The notes under the pieces: model-generated | What the model was told of the DNA's origin: nothing | Database searches by the model: none | Seen by the model: the letters and a program-made list of their open reading frames with translations, nothing else | Made by a program: the position numbers and the translations under genes | Origin: a virus | Strand: one strand, 5' to 3' | IMG/VR virus record: IMGVR_UViG_3300022859_000010 | Location: 1 to 37,637 of that record | Length of the DNA stretch: 37,637 nucleotides | Shown here: positions 17,891 to 25,208 of the stretch, piece after piece | Position numbering within the stretch: the stretch's first letter is position 1 | Layout of the letters: each line of letters starts with the position of its first letter

Positions 17891-19551
17891 TAAATTAGAC
17901 CTTCTTCTTGTGCTGCCTGTTCAGCTTGTGCCATACCTTCTTGTGCTTCTGGTGTACCTAATTCTGACATAGCTTGACCTTGTGTTAAAGCAGCTTGTGC
18001 GGCTTGTTGTTGTTGTTCAGCTTGTTGTTGTGCCATTTGTGCTTGTTGTCTTTGTTCTCTTAATTCTTCAACTTCATCTCTTGCTCTTAAAATAATTTTT
18101 GGAACACCTAATAAATCACCTCTTAATCTTATTGCTTCATCATGGTTTATGTTATCCATAATTGAAGGATCAATTTGTACTACATTCATTGCTAATTCAT
18201 ATAATCTATCAATAGCAACTGATTCTTCCATTCTTTGTGAACGAGCAAGTGGCCCAACATATTCTATATCTATTTTTTGTCCTTTAATAACGTCTGGCTC
18301 TGGTAATAATCCACCTGCTCTTAACATAATACCAAATGTTCTTTCTATTAATGGATTTAAAAATTCTGTTTGAAATCTTCCTAAAGTTGGCCCAAGTAAT
18401 CTTTGCATTAATTCATATCTAACTTGCACTTCTGTAGCTGTCATTTGTGGGCCATCTTGTAATTGTAATTGATCTGAATAATATGCTTGTCTAATAGATG
18501 TTCTTAATTGATTTTCTTTCAAATCAGTTATTTGCCAATTAGAACCTATTTGTAATGGTTTAATAGCACCATCATGTCTAACTACTGTAACACCGCCAGG
18601 TGTCATTCTTACTCTACCAATTACACCATCATCTTGAACAAGTAATGGTGGATCAATAGCTTTTGCCCATGCTTTTAATCCTATTTCAACTGCTTTGTTT
18701 AAAGTTTTAATATCTGGTAATGCATTGTAACTTGGTGATCTTCCAAAAATTTCACCTGTTGCTTTAGACCATCTTGGAACTAAATATGGAAATTCGTTAT
18801 AACCACCAGTACGAACAACCATTTTATCTTCTGTGCAAACATGACAACTATGTACTGGTAATTTTGTAGATGATTTACCTACTGCTCTTTCATAATCTTC
18901 TGTTGGTTCAACTGCGTGTATAAAATTAAATTCTTTGTCTGGTTTTTCTTTTACAGATTCTAATATTTTTTCACCAACATTTTCTTCGCCAAATTCTTGT
19001 ATTGCTTGTCTAGCTGTTAATTTATATTTTCTATAAAGTGTATCTACTTTACCATTAATATTTTCTTGAATAAAATATTCTGCTATATGTAAACAATTAA
19101 AATGTATTCCTTCTTTATCAAAACCTTTACTTCCTTCTTCTACAAATATTGCACCTGTACCTATTGATACTAAATCTAAATATAATTCATGCACTTCTGT
19201 ATTAAAATTAGATTCATTAAAAATTTCATACATTCTTTTAGCAGAATCTTCTAACCACAATTGAACATCTCTATTTTGATTTGTTTCTGTATCTCTTAAT
19301 TTTAAATGAAACCAAGGTAATGATGCTGACGTAAGTGTACCTTGTAAACTTGCTGCTAATAAATTGTTTGCAGTTATTGCTGTACTATCATATAATACTT
19401 CGGTTCTTTTTTCACCTTTAGAACGAACAAAGGTAACATCTGCTTTTCTTGGCATTACATAATCTAATATTTCTTGCCAATGATCTTCCCAAGTTGATCT
19501 AATAGATTCTAAATTAGCACATCTTTTTTTTATATACTCAAATGTTGCCAT
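17890..19551 (-). CDS. Portal protein (T7-type head-tail connector)
   Basis: This 553-aa protein begins MATFEYIKKRCANLESIRST. It has WEDHWQEILDYVMPRKADV, YDSTAITANNLLAASLQGTL and a Gln/Ala-rich C-terminal tail (QQQAEQQQQAAQAAL). These match the T7 gp8 / Head-tail_con family, the dodecameric ring at the packaging vertex. The length (~530-560 aa) is normal for the family. Neighbours are terminase upstream and scaffold downstream, as expected. Confidence 0.95.
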   Translation of the reverse strand: MATFEYIKKRCANLESIRSTWEDHWQEILDYVMPRKADVTFVRSKGEKRTEVLYDSTAITANNLLAASLQGTLTSASLPWFHLKLRDTETNQNRDVQLWLEDSAKRMYEIFNESNFNTEVHELYLDLVSIGTGAIFVEEGSKGFDKEGIHFNCLHIAEYFIQENINGKVDTLYRKYKLTARQAIQEFGEENVGEKILESVKEKPDKEFNFIHAVEPTEDYERAVGKSSTKLPVHSCHVCTEDKMVVRTGGYNEFPYLVPRWSKATGEIFGRSPSYNALPDIKTLNKAVEIGLKAWAKAIDPPLLVQDDGVIGRVRMTPGGVTVVRHDGAIKPLQIGSNWQITDLKENQLRTSIRQAYYSDQLQLQDGPQMTATEVQVRYELMQRLLGPTLGRFQTEFLNPLIERTFGIMLRAGGLLPEPDVIKGQKIDIEYVGPLARSQRMEESVAIDRLYELAMNVVQIDPSIMDNINHDEAIRLRGDLLGVPKIILRARDEVEELREQRQQAQMAQQQAEQQQQAAQAALTQGQAMSELGTPEAQEGMAQAEQAAQEEGLI

Positions 19552-19558
19552 AAATTAT

Positions 19559-19771
19559 TTAATATTTTTTTCCACCTAAAAGTGATCCAGATGTATCTGC
19601 TTCTTCTGTTACACCTTTTCCTGATGTAAGAATAGTTCCGTATTGGCCTTTTCTTTTTACACCCATAGCTTTTGATGTTTCACTTGCTAATTTAGCTTCT
19701 GATGCATCTAACTTATCTTGAACTGATGTATCTACTGCTGGTGGCATTTGTGGTTGTGGTTTTCCGCCCAT
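19559..19771 (-). CDS. Small virion-assembly-type protein (paralogue of the gene at 20217)
   Basis: This 70-aa protein starts MGGKPQPQMPPAVDTSVQDK. Its C-terminal half (YGTILTSGKGVTEEADTSGS then LLGG) matches the C-terminal half of the 85-aa protein two genes upstream (SIMTSSQGIEEEANVSKTVL then GG). The motif GxxxI(L/M)TSxxGxxEEA...LGG recalls small T7 gp7.3-like tail-assembly proteins found near the portal. Direct family membership is uncertain. Confidence 0.65.
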   Translation of the reverse strand: MGGKPQPQMPPAVDTSVQDKLDASEAKLASETSKAMGVKRKGQYGTILTSGKGVTEEADTSGSLLGGKKY

Positions 19772-19787
19772 AATTATTCCTTTATTT

Positions 19788-20216
19788 TTATATCCATTTA
19801 CATTCTTCTTTTAACATACCAAATACAGCTGCATCAACAAATTCATTATCAATTTTCATAACTTGTCTTATAACACCTTCTTTAGTCCATCCAGTTCCAG
19901 ACAAAATTCTTTCATTGCGTTTAAAGCCATTTTTACAAACAGCTGTCATTCTTCCACAATTAATTTGTCTAAAACCATAATCAAAAACATATCTTATATG
20001 CTTTCTAGTAAATAATCTAGGACTTTCTAAAGCTAAATGGACATAAATATTATGACCATCAAAATCTGTAAAAAGAAAACCACCTAATATTTTATTATTT
20101 TCTATAAATCCAATATATGAAAATTGATCTCCTATATCAGCAGATATATGACATTTTTTTTTAAGATACTCTCCAATTGGTTTCCGCCAACTGTCGTCAG
20201 TAACTGTTTCAATCAC
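19788..20216 (-). CDS. GNAT-fold acetyltransferase-like protein
   Basis: This 142-aa protein has the GNAT layout. A strand carries GFIENNKILGGFLFTDFDGH, followed by NIYVHLA, RKHIRYVFDYGFRQINCGRM, and C-terminal KRNERILSGTGWTKEGVIRQ. T7-like phages carry a related fold near the portal and core genes (compare T7 gp13). Whether it is catalytic or structural cannot be told. It is flanked by two paralogous small proteins, an unusual sandwich. Its ATG is adjacent to the stop of the upstream 85-aa gene. Confidence 0.75.
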   Translation of the reverse strand: MIETVTDDSWRKPIGEYLKKKCHISADIGDQFSYIGFIENNKILGGFLFTDFDGHNIYVHLALESPRLFTRKHIRYVFDYGFRQINCGRMTAVCKNGFKRNERILSGTGWTKEGVIRQVMKIDNEFVDAAVFGMLKEECKWI

Positions 20217-20474
20217 TTAAATTTTTTTTCTTTTTTGAACAGTTCCACCAAGAACAGTTTTAGAAACATTAGCTTCTTCCTCTATACCTTGTGAACTTGT
20301 CATAATACTAGAACTACCATAACTTTTACCTGCTAAAGTTTGTTTAGATTTATCTTTTTCTCCTGCTACTGGTGCTTCTGGTGCTTGTACAGGTGTTTGT
20401 ACAGGTGCTCTTTGTATTGGTGAGTTAGGTTTTGATATTACTGCTCTAATAAAACTTCTAAAAAATCCGCCCAT
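20217..20474 (-). CDS. Small virion-assembly-type protein (paralogue of the gene at 19559)
   Basis: This 85-aa protein has an N-terminus MGGFFRSFIRAVISKPNSPI and a Pro/Val/Gln-rich linker (APVQTPVQAPEAPVAGE). The C-terminal motif (YGSSSIMTSSQGIEEEANVS) is shared with the 70-aa protein at 19559-19771. It lies 9 nt after the terminase large subunit gene. It resembles gp7.3-like assembly proteins by motif and place. The function is unproven. Confidence 0.65.
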   Translation of the reverse strand: MGGFFRSFIRAVISKPNSPIQRAPVQTPVQAPEAPVAGEKDKSKQTLAGKSYGSSSIMTSSQGIEEEANVSKTVLGGTVQKRKKI

Positions 20475-20483
20475 ATATCCTTT

Positions 20484-21902
20484 TTAGTTAAAAACATTAA
20501 ATTCAGAATCAGTATGTAATTGCATAGGTTGATAGTTTTTAATTCTTGCTTTTCTTAATGACATAACACAATATCTCATTGCAGATATTACATCATCATG
20601 TGCAGGAACTATTTTACCATCTTTTCTATGATACATCCTTAATTCTTCTAACAGTTTACTTTGATTTCTAAAAATTTTCAACCTTTTAGTTTGCATTCTT
20701 GTTAATATCTCCATAATACCTGCTTCTACAGAATTTCCACCACTTCCTTCTTTCATTCCATTTGAAGGTGGATTACTAAAATGATCTCTTAACATATTAA
20801 CACTTTCTCTTTTATATTGATCTGTAAGATTTTTTCCCGATCCTTTATCTGCTTGTCTTCCATCCATAGGCCATACTACAGGAATCCATTTACCTCTACC
20901 ATTTATAGCAGATGCATGAACGGGTACTGTTTCTTGCCTCATAGCATAACAATCATAAATATATACAATATCAGTATCTCTATCCCATGTTATCCAGACA
21001 ACAGCAGTAGGGTGATCCCATCCAAAATCTATTCCACACAATCTGGGCCAATGAGTAGGTATATCTATAGGATCGCATAATATATCTTCTTCTACTATTG
21101 GGAATACTAAACCAGAACCTAATTGTGGAATACCTCTTTCTCTCATTTTTCTTTCGTGTGGTGGTAATGCAGATAAAATTTGTTCTCTAATTTCTTTAGT
21201 CATGTGAGGTGCATCATCCCAACCTGCTGTAATTAATGCTTGACCTTCTTTTAAATTATTTACAAACTGTGCAACTGTTTCTGTCATCCCTTGTTCTGGA
21301 GTAAAAGTCATAAAAACAATGCCACCTTTATCAGCTGTTCTTGTTAATGATTGTGAATATATACCTTGTGGTGGTTCTTCATCTAGCCAAACAACATCAA
21401 CTGCTTCACCCATCCATTTTTCTTTACCCATATCATAAGATTTAAAACCTATTCTAGAATAATTGCCAGATTTATGTTTTACCACTAATGAACTTAATGC
21501 ATTTGGTACACCAGCTTTTCTAACTGTGTTTCCAATATCCTTTAAGGGAATAGAGCCTGTGCCAAACGCAGATGGATCATCTGGCTGACCAGTAAGTTCT
21601 TTTTGACAGACATCCCTTGTAGTTTCATTTGAAACTCCCCCGACCCATATACGAACTGGTCTATCAAATTTTCTGCCTTCCCACCATGCAGGGTATTTAC
21701 CTGTAGCATGATATGCAATTTCCATTGCCCCACTAAAAGACTTACCGACCCTATTTCCCGCCATTAATAATCTTTGTGTTGCTTTAGAATTATGAAATTT
21801 TTTTTGGTAGTCATAAGGAGCATATCGTTCTAAACGATTAGTGGATTCTCTCCTTTCTAATTCTTTTGCTATATGTACAGCTTTTTCTAAAAGGTCTTCC
21901 AT
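20484..21902 (-). CDS. terL: Terminase large subunit
   Basis: This 472-aa packaging motor has an ATPase Walker A (AGNRVGKS, residues ~48-55) and Walker B (VVWLDEE, ~169-176). It has a coupling segment FMTFTPEQG and an RNase H-like nuclease beginning CGIDFGWDHPTAVV (Asp ~292), with a late HDDVISAMRY acidic site. The protein translocates DNA through the portal and cuts concatemers. The start at 21902 directly abuts the stop of a 55-aa gene (TAAATG), indicating coupling. The family is T7/P22-like. Confidence 0.96.
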   Translation of the reverse strand: MEDLLEKAVHIAKELERRESTNRLERYAPYDYQKKFHNSKATQRLLMAGNRVGKSFSGAMEIAYHATGKYPAWWEGRKFDRPVRIWVGGVSNETTRDVCQKELTGQPDDPSAFGTGSIPLKDIGNTVRKAGVPNALSSLVVKHKSGNYSRIGFKSYDMGKEKWMGEAVDVVWLDEEPPQGIYSQSLTRTADKGGIVFMTFTPEQGMTETVAQFVNNLKEGQALITAGWDDAPHMTKEIREQILSALPPHERKMRERGIPQLGSGLVFPIVEEDILCDPIDIPTHWPRLCGIDFGWDHPTAVVWITWDRDTDIVYIYDCYAMRQETVPVHASAINGRGKWIPVVWPMDGRQADKGSGKNLTDQYKRESVNMLRDHFSNPPSNGMKEGSGGNSVEAGIMEILTRMQTKRLKIFRNQSKLLEELRMYHRKDGKIVPAHDDVISAMRYCVMSLRKARIKNYQPMQLHTDSEFNVFN

Positions 21903-22070
21903 TTATTTTTTAGCTATTTTATCTTTATTAATTCCTTTTTTAATTACATAGCTTTGTGTGCCATTAGCACCTGTATTTACTTCTTTTTTTAAATTTCTAA
22001 ACAAACTCATTTCAATAATTTTCTTATAGTTGTCTTTTAAATATTTTTCAATTACTTTGTTATCTCTCAT
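21903..22070 (-). CDS. Tiny hypothetical protein directly upstream of terL
   Basis: This 55-aa lysine-rich protein (MRDNKVIEKYLKDNYKKIIE..., ending KKGINKDKIAKK) is not one I recognise. Its stop touches the terL start with no gap. Its start overlaps the preceding 37-aa gene by 11 nt, which is the main evidence that it is translated. It could be a DNA- or terminase-binding accessory factor given its charge, but that is speculation. Confidence 0.6.
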   Translation of the reverse strand: MRDNKVIEKYLKDNYKKIIEMSLFRNLKKEVNTGANGTQSYVIKKGINKDKIAKK

Positions 22071-22173
22071 TTTTATAACCTAAACCAGTTTTTCTATCAC
22101 TATAAAGTTTTTGCCACGACCAAGAACTTAATTTAGTTGACCAATGATATATAAATAACACTATTGTCTTCAT
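22060..22173 (-). CDS. Tiny hypothetical ORF in coupled chain
   Basis: This 37-aa ORF (MKTIVLFIYHWSTKLSSWSW...) is Trp/Ser/Lys-rich with a short hydrophobic N-terminus. It begins with an ATGA overlap on the preceding ORF's stop and runs into the start of the 55-aa gene. Support comes only from the tight overlaps on both sides. Confidence 0.4.
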   Translation of the reverse strand: MKTIVLFIYHWSTKLSSWSWQKLYSDRKTGLGYKNER

Positions 22174-22259
22174 CTTACTGGCCCACCAAAGACAGCCAAT
22201 AAACAGATCATTATAATCAATATTCCTGTAAAATAATAATTCATCCTATCAGTCTCCAT
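22170..22259 (-). CDS. Tiny single-span membrane protein
   Basis: This 29-aa ORF (METDRMNYYFTGILIIMICL..., ending LAVFGGPVR) is almost entirely one transmembrane helix. The start overlaps the previous stop (TAATG) and the stop overlaps the next start (ATGA). MNYYF with an upstream AGG could be the real start. It may be a small inner-membrane effector. Confidence 0.5.
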   Translation of the reverse strand: METDRMNYYFTGILIIMICLLAVFGGPVR

Positions 22260-22414
22260 TATTCGTATTCAACCTCATTTTCCCAAGTTTTATCATCAGC
22301 TTTTGTTTTACAATTACAATACTCACAAGTACATACCCCATACTCATCTGCATGAAGTTCCTCTTTACAATGACAATCGTGATGACAGTTAGTGCATTTA
22401 TCTACCTTGGCCAT
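22259..22414 (-). CDS. Small Cys/His-rich, probable zinc-binding protein
   Basis: This 51-aa protein has two dense Cys clusters, CTNCHHDCHC (residues 7-16) and CTCEYCNC (28-35), then an acidic tail (KADDKTWENEVEYE). The spacing suggests that one or two zinc ions are bound. It overlaps the upstream 40-aa ORF by 17 nt and the downstream ORF by 1 nt (TAATG). It belongs to no family that I can name. Confidence 0.6.
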   Translation of the reverse strand: MAKVDKCTNCHHDCHCKEELHADEYGVCTCEYCNCKTKADDKTWENEVEYE

Positions 22415-22520
22415 TATACCTCTTAAATGTTGAGCTTTTGTTTAATGACTTTTTATGCCTACGAGGTCTTTTAGGGGGTTTATCCCTAGGAACATACATA
22501 GAAAAATTTTGTTTTGCCAT
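22398..22520 (-). CDS. Tiny basic hypothetical protein
   Basis: This 40-aa, strongly basic ORF (MAKQNFSMYVPRDKPPKRPR then RHKKSLNKSS) has a Pro/Arg/Lys-rich centre that suggests nucleic-acid binding. It sits 18 nt after the 78-aa gene and overlaps the zinc-binding ORF. I recognise no family. Confidence 0.5.
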   Translation of the reverse strand: MAKQNFSMYVPRDKPPKRPRRHKKSLNKSSTFKRYNGQGR

Positions 22521-22538
22521 TATTAATTATAACACCAA

Positions 22539-22775
22539 TTACTTTTTTTGTATATATTTTCTGCGTAACTTCCTAGGTGTTGTCAACTCAAAAATTTCTG
22601 CGGTGGTCATATGTTCTTTATCATCAAAGCCATTATGATTTGTTTTAGTAACTTCGTATCTATCAACCAGTACATACCTATATACATAGTTACCCTTTTG
22701 AAAGTGTAGCAAAGCATTCGGTTTAACTATTTGTATAAACTTACGCATACCCTTACATAGTTTACTTTTTATCAT
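22539..22775 (-). CDS. Small hypothetical protein, first of the pre-terminase chain
   Basis: This 78-aa basic protein (MIKSKLCKGMRKFIQIVKPN...) has a beta-like middle (HFQKGNYVYRYVLVDRYEVT) and a basic end (TTPRKLRRKYIQKK). It is the first gene after a 370-nt non-coding gap. A 14-bp dyad lies 12-25 nt upstream of the ATG, suggesting a regulated promoter. The family is unknown. Confidence 0.6.
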   Translation of the reverse strand: MIKSKLCKGMRKFIQIVKPNALLHFQKGNYVYRYVLVDRYEVTKTNHNGFDDKEHMTTAEIFELTTPRKLRRKYIQKK

Positions 22776-22786
22776 TATTCAACCTA

Positions 22787-22800
22787 TTAACTTTGGTTAA
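22787..22800. promoter_or_regulatory. Operator-like dyad TTAAC-TTTG-GTTAA
   Basis: This perfect 5-4-5 inverted repeat shares its arms with five other sites at 23645, 30691, 31372, 31394 and 31418. It lies just upstream of the 78-aa gene and is followed by an overlapping 12-bp palindrome (GTTAATATTAAC, 22796-22807). It is probably a binding site for the phage regulator. Confidence 0.5.
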
Positions 22801-22807
22801 TATTAAC

Positions 22808-23143
22808 AAATACTCCCCGCTGGGCGAAAGGAAGCATTATATATATGAACGAATCGGACTTTGGGGGGTGGGGGGGTCAGATTTCTCTTTTTTTGATGCG
22901 TGATGCATGGCCTTGCGTATGCCTACACCCGTGCCGTGTCGCTGATGTTAGCAGGACAAGGGGAGAATGTAGCAGATAAGGAGAGATTGCCCTCGTGTGT
23001 GCGTGTGTGTGGGTGCGAAAGGGTATTCAGGCCCTATATCAAGACTTCTATTGAATAGTATTATCTCTTATCTTGTGTGTTGCTCTCTTATCTTGTGGCC
23101 CTATGTTATGGGCCTTATGCTCTCTTATACTATCTATATGTAT
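22808..23143. other. GC/G-rich non-coding gap; candidate packaging or terminus region
   Basis: About 340 nt without a convincing gene separate terS from the late genes. Composition is unlike the rest of the genome: a run of six Gs, T, then seven Gs (22863-22876), GTGTGTGCGTGTGTGTGG near 22997, and GC-rich words (CCCGTGCCGTGTCGCTG). It also holds a 14-bp direct repeat (23064 and 23084) and a hairpin GGCCC/GGGCC (23098-23115). Being beside terS, it could hold the pac/cos site or the junction of collapsed terminal repeats. Nothing proves this. Confidence 0.45.
23064..23097. repeat. 14-bp direct repeat TCTCTTATCTTGTG
   Basis: There are two exact copies (23064-23077 and 23084-23097) 20 bp apart, plus a partial copy TCTCTTAT at 23121-23128. 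A GGCCC/GGGCC hairpin follows directly. They lie 47-80 nt from the terS 3' end, on the side expected for terminase-recognition repeats. Confidence 0.6.
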
Positions 23144-23557
23144 TTAGTTTATATCTGTCTTATTGATAGCCAGACTATTAACAAGGTGATCTAATTCCGC
23201 CCGCAGTTCTTGGTCTGTCTTTCTGTGTGTCACGTCTTCAATCTTCGTAGTAGTTTGGTAGCCTGTTCTATCAAGTAAAGAATTCACCGCTTGAAGTCTG
23301 GTACTCGGTGGGATTTTAGGGTCACTAACTAACTTTGTTAATACATCAACCGCTATTGGTACTGATCCGCTTAATATCTTTTTTGTTGCTGTTTCAATCT
23401 CGGTGTGTAGTTTGTTTTTAAGTTCGTAGCCTTGTTGCTCCGCCGTTGCTTTAGAATATCCCGCCTTGATACATGAGGCGGTCGCGTTGCCCGTTGAACT
23501 AAAGTATTCAATAAACAGTTTTTGTTTATCTGTAAGGTTTCTAATCATATTTAGCAT
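23144..23557 (-). CDS. terS: Terminase small subunit
   Basis: This 137-aa protein has a helix-turn-helix N-terminus: LTDKQKLFIEYFSSTGNATA followed by SCIKAGYSKATAEQQGYEL. That is the Terminase_2/TerS DNA-recognition layout. The middle (LTKLVSDPKIPPSTRLQAVN) also occurs in TerS homologues. The protein would recognise the packaging site and feed DNA to TerL. Two starts are possible, ATG 23557 or ATG 23548 (MIRNLTDK...). A TATAAT box directly abuts the first ATG, so the second may be the one used from that promoter. It is separated from terL by the non-coding gap and the tiny-gene chain. Confidence 0.88.
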   Translation of the reverse strand: MLNMIRNLTDKQKLFIEYFSSTGNATASCIKAGYSKATAEQQGYELKNKLHTEIETATKKILSGSVPIAVDVLTKLVSDPKIPPSTRLQAVNSLLDRTGYQTTTKIEDVTHRKTDQELRAELDHLVNSLAINKTDIN

Positions 23558-23586
23558 ATTATAACCTAAAGTTTTTAAAAGAACAA
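23558..23586 (-). promoter_or_regulatory. Leftward promoter for terS (TTGTTC-17-TATAAT)
   Basis: On the minus strand, TTGTTC (23581-23586) and a perfect TATAAT (23558-23563) are 17 bp apart. The -10 touches the first ATG of terS, so a transcript would start near 23551 and be leaderless or nearly so for the ATG at 23548. Confidence 0.5.
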
Positions 23587-23615
23587 TACATGAACAAATA
23601 TAATTTAATTAACTG

Positions 23616-23644
23616 TTGACATATGTTTTATGCTAGTTTAATAC
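23616..23644 (+). promoter_or_regulatory. Rightward early promoter (TTGACA-17-TAATAC)
   Basis: A consensus -35 (23616-23621) and a good -10 (23639-23644) are 17 bp apart, the best sigma70-type promoter in the window. It drives the eleven-gene rightward cluster. The dyad TTAAC-CTAT-GTTAA directly follows the -10 and would cover the transcription start. Confidence 0.75.
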
Positions 23645-23658
23645 TTAACCTATGTTAA
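23645..23658. promoter_or_regulatory. Operator-like dyad TTAAC-CTAT-GTTAA at the early promoter start site
   Basis: This perfect 5-4-5 dyad immediately follows the -10 element, a position from which a bound protein would block initiation. It is the same motif as at 22787, 30691 and 31372-31431. Confidence 0.6.
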
Positions 23659-23672
23659 TTAATACAAAGGAT

Positions 23673-23825
23673 ATGAATATGAATTGGATAGAATATATTA
23701 AACAAGCAATCAAGGTAGGATTAGAAAGCCCTATCCCGTACAAAGTAATACCTTACAAAAATGGTATTGGAATTAGAAAAATTGAATTTATTAATAAAAA
23801 CTTAACAACACAAAGGGGGGTTTAA
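23673..23825 (+). CDS. Small hypothetical protein, first gene of early rightward cluster
   Basis: This 50-aa protein (MNMNWIEYIKQAIKVGLESP...) is not recognised. ATG 23673 follows AAAGG. A second ATG, two codons on, is also possible. It lies directly downstream of the strong promoter and 1 nt before the 138-aa gene. Its first-in-operon place suggests a host-takeover peptide. Confidence 0.6.
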   Translation: MNMNWIEYIKQAIKVGLESPIPYKVIPYKNGIGIRKIEFINKNLTTQRGV

Positions 23826-23826
23826 T

Positions 23827-24243
23827 ATGGGTACTAGAGCCGTTTACACATTTATAGATGATACTGAAAAAACGCACCATGTCTTTAAACATTGGGATAA
23901 TTATCCTAGTGGGGCTATGGAATTTTTAAACAATGCCTTGCCTTATGCTTGGGAGTTGCCTCGTTTTGAGGCTTGTGAGTTTAGTGCGTCATTTATTGCA
24001 AGTAATAAGCAGAAGGGTGGCGGTGATTTTAGACTTGCTAAACATTGGGACAAGTTTGGTGATCTTGATTATAGATATGAAATCACTCTAAAAGATAAAA
24101 ATTTGTATGTAAAAATCTTTGAGAGGGATTGGTTAAAAACAAAGGGCTTTAGTGATAAAAAGTATTTTTTACTAGATGAGGGTTTTTTGTTTAATTTAAT
24201 TCAAAAATATAAGGGAGATGAGAATGTTAGAGCAATCAATTAA
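23827..24243 (+). CDS. Conserved phage hypothetical protein
   Basis: This 138-aa protein begins MGTRAVYTFIDDTEKTHHVF, with KHWDNYPSGAMEFLNNALPY soon after. I recall proteins with the GTR(A/G)xYxFxD...HWDGYP start as conserved but uncharacterised in phages and bacteria. It has a good ribosome site (AGGGGGG). The next gene overlaps its end by 20 nt. Function unknown. Confidence 0.75.
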   Translation: MGTRAVYTFIDDTEKTHHVFKHWDNYPSGAMEFLNNALPYAWELPRFEACEFSASFIASNKQKGGGDFRLAKHWDKFGDLDYRYEITLKDKNLYVKIFERDWLKTKGFSDKKYFLLDEGFLFNLIQKYKGDENVRAIN

Positions 24244-24394
24244 AATTAATGAGCCTAAAACAATTGAGCCTAAAGACGAATTAACTCAAAAAGAAGATGA
24301 TTTTTTAGATAATCTTGGGCTATCTCGTGACGATTTAGATGATAGCGGGGATATGCTAGACGATTTAAAACAGATTGCGGGGTTTGATGAGTAA
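24224..24394 (+). CDS. Small acidic hypothetical protein
   Basis: This 56-aa, very acidic protein (MLEQSIKINEPKTIEPKDEL...) contains EDDFLDNLGLSRDDLDD. The start at 24224 is preferred over ATG 24218 because AAGGGAG lies 6 nt before it. Its high negative charge recalls DNA-mimic-type early proteins, but nothing further supports that. Confidence 0.55.
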   Translation: MLEQSIKINEPKTIEPKDELTQKEDDFLDNLGLSRDDLDDSGDMLDDLKQIAGFDE

Positions 24395-24587
24395 ATACAG
24401 TTTTAAAATAACAAAGGGGGTTTATGTTTTAAAAACTAAAAATGAAACAATTACGGGGCGGTCATATTTTGATTGCCTCGTAAAAATGGCAAAAACACCG
24501 ATACCGATTGGACTTGCTAGAATGGATATGAAGGGGCGATTTAATTGGGTTGAGGATAAACTAAAAGAGAGGGGAATATATGGATAA
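24387..24587 (+). CDS. Small hypothetical protein
   Basis: This 66-aa basic protein (MSKYSFKITKGVYVLKTKNE...) starts at ATG 24387, overlapping the previous stop by 8 nt. A TTG at 24375 extends the frame but lacks a better ribosome site. No family is recognised. Its end overlaps the following gene by 8 nt. Confidence 0.6.
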   Translation: MSKYSFKITKGVYVLKTKNETITGRSYFDCLVKMAKTPIPIGLARMDMKGRFNWVEDKLKERGIYG

Positions 24588-24834
24588 TTATTTAAAAGGA
24601 ATAGTAAAAGAAATTAAAGATTATAAATATAAAGCAAAAGAAACTATGAATAGAGAAAAAGCAAGTATTATAGCAGATGAGTTATATTTTATGTTTATAG
24701 ATAGTTTGCATGATGATGTTGCGGTTGAGTATGTTGAAACAGACCCAGACAATGATGATGGTGGAACTAGGAACACAGAAAAAGGTAGTGAACTTTATTA
24801 TGCTATTGAAAATAGAATAGCTGATATAAAATAA
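24580..24834 (+). CDS. Small hypothetical protein
   Basis: This 84-aa protein (MDNYLKGIVKEIKDYKYKAK...) has a helical basic N-terminus and an acidic C-terminal half (VETDPDNDDGGTRNTEKGSE). It is coupled to the preceding gene by overlap. AGAGAGGGGAA supplies the ribosome site. Not recognised. Confidence 0.6.
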   Translation: MDNYLKGIVKEIKDYKYKAKETMNREKASIIADELYFMFIDSLHDDVAVEYVETDPDNDDGGTRNTEKGSELYYAIENRIADIK

Positions 24835-24857
24835 ATAACTAACAAAGAGAGGATAAC

Positions 24858-25208
24858 ATGACACAACTAACACCAGAACACTTTGAACTTCATAGTATGA
24901 ACAAAGCTAAAAAGTTTGAAGATAATAAAAAGTCTTTAGATAATGAGATTAAAGACCTTAATTATGCCATAACTAGATTAGATTTAATTAAGGTTGAATT
25001 AAAAGGTAATATTGAGATTGTTTATATAAATCGCCTTAATGGTATATTAGATAAATTCGTTGATGTATTGGCCAATCTTAAAAGTAAAAACAGCACTATT
25101 GAATTGACACAAAACCAATTAGCCAAAAAAATGATTAAAAAAGGCTTTATTGAGAAGGAAAGCGATTTAGTCAATTTACATTTACAAATAAAGAAAGGTA
25201 AAAAATGA
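24858..25208 (+). CDS. Hypothetical coiled-coil protein
   Basis: This 116-aa Lys/Leu/Asn-rich protein is predicted to be almost wholly helical, for example KKSLDNEIKDLNYAITRLDL. It has an excellent ribosome site (AGAGAGGATAAC) before ATG 24858. Its stop overlaps the next start (ATGA). Function unknown. Confidence 0.65.
   Translation: MTQLTPEHFELHSMNKAKKFEDNKKSLDNEIKDLNYAITRLDLIKVELKGNIEIVYINRLNGILDKFVDVLANLKSKNSTIELTQNQLAKKMIKKGFIEKESDLVNLHLQIKKGKK

Noticed and set aside
22997-23194. Plus-strand 66-aa ORF in the GC/G-rich gap
   Set aside because: It starts in a GT-repeat, has low-complexity composition, lacks a ribosome site and overlaps terS antisense.
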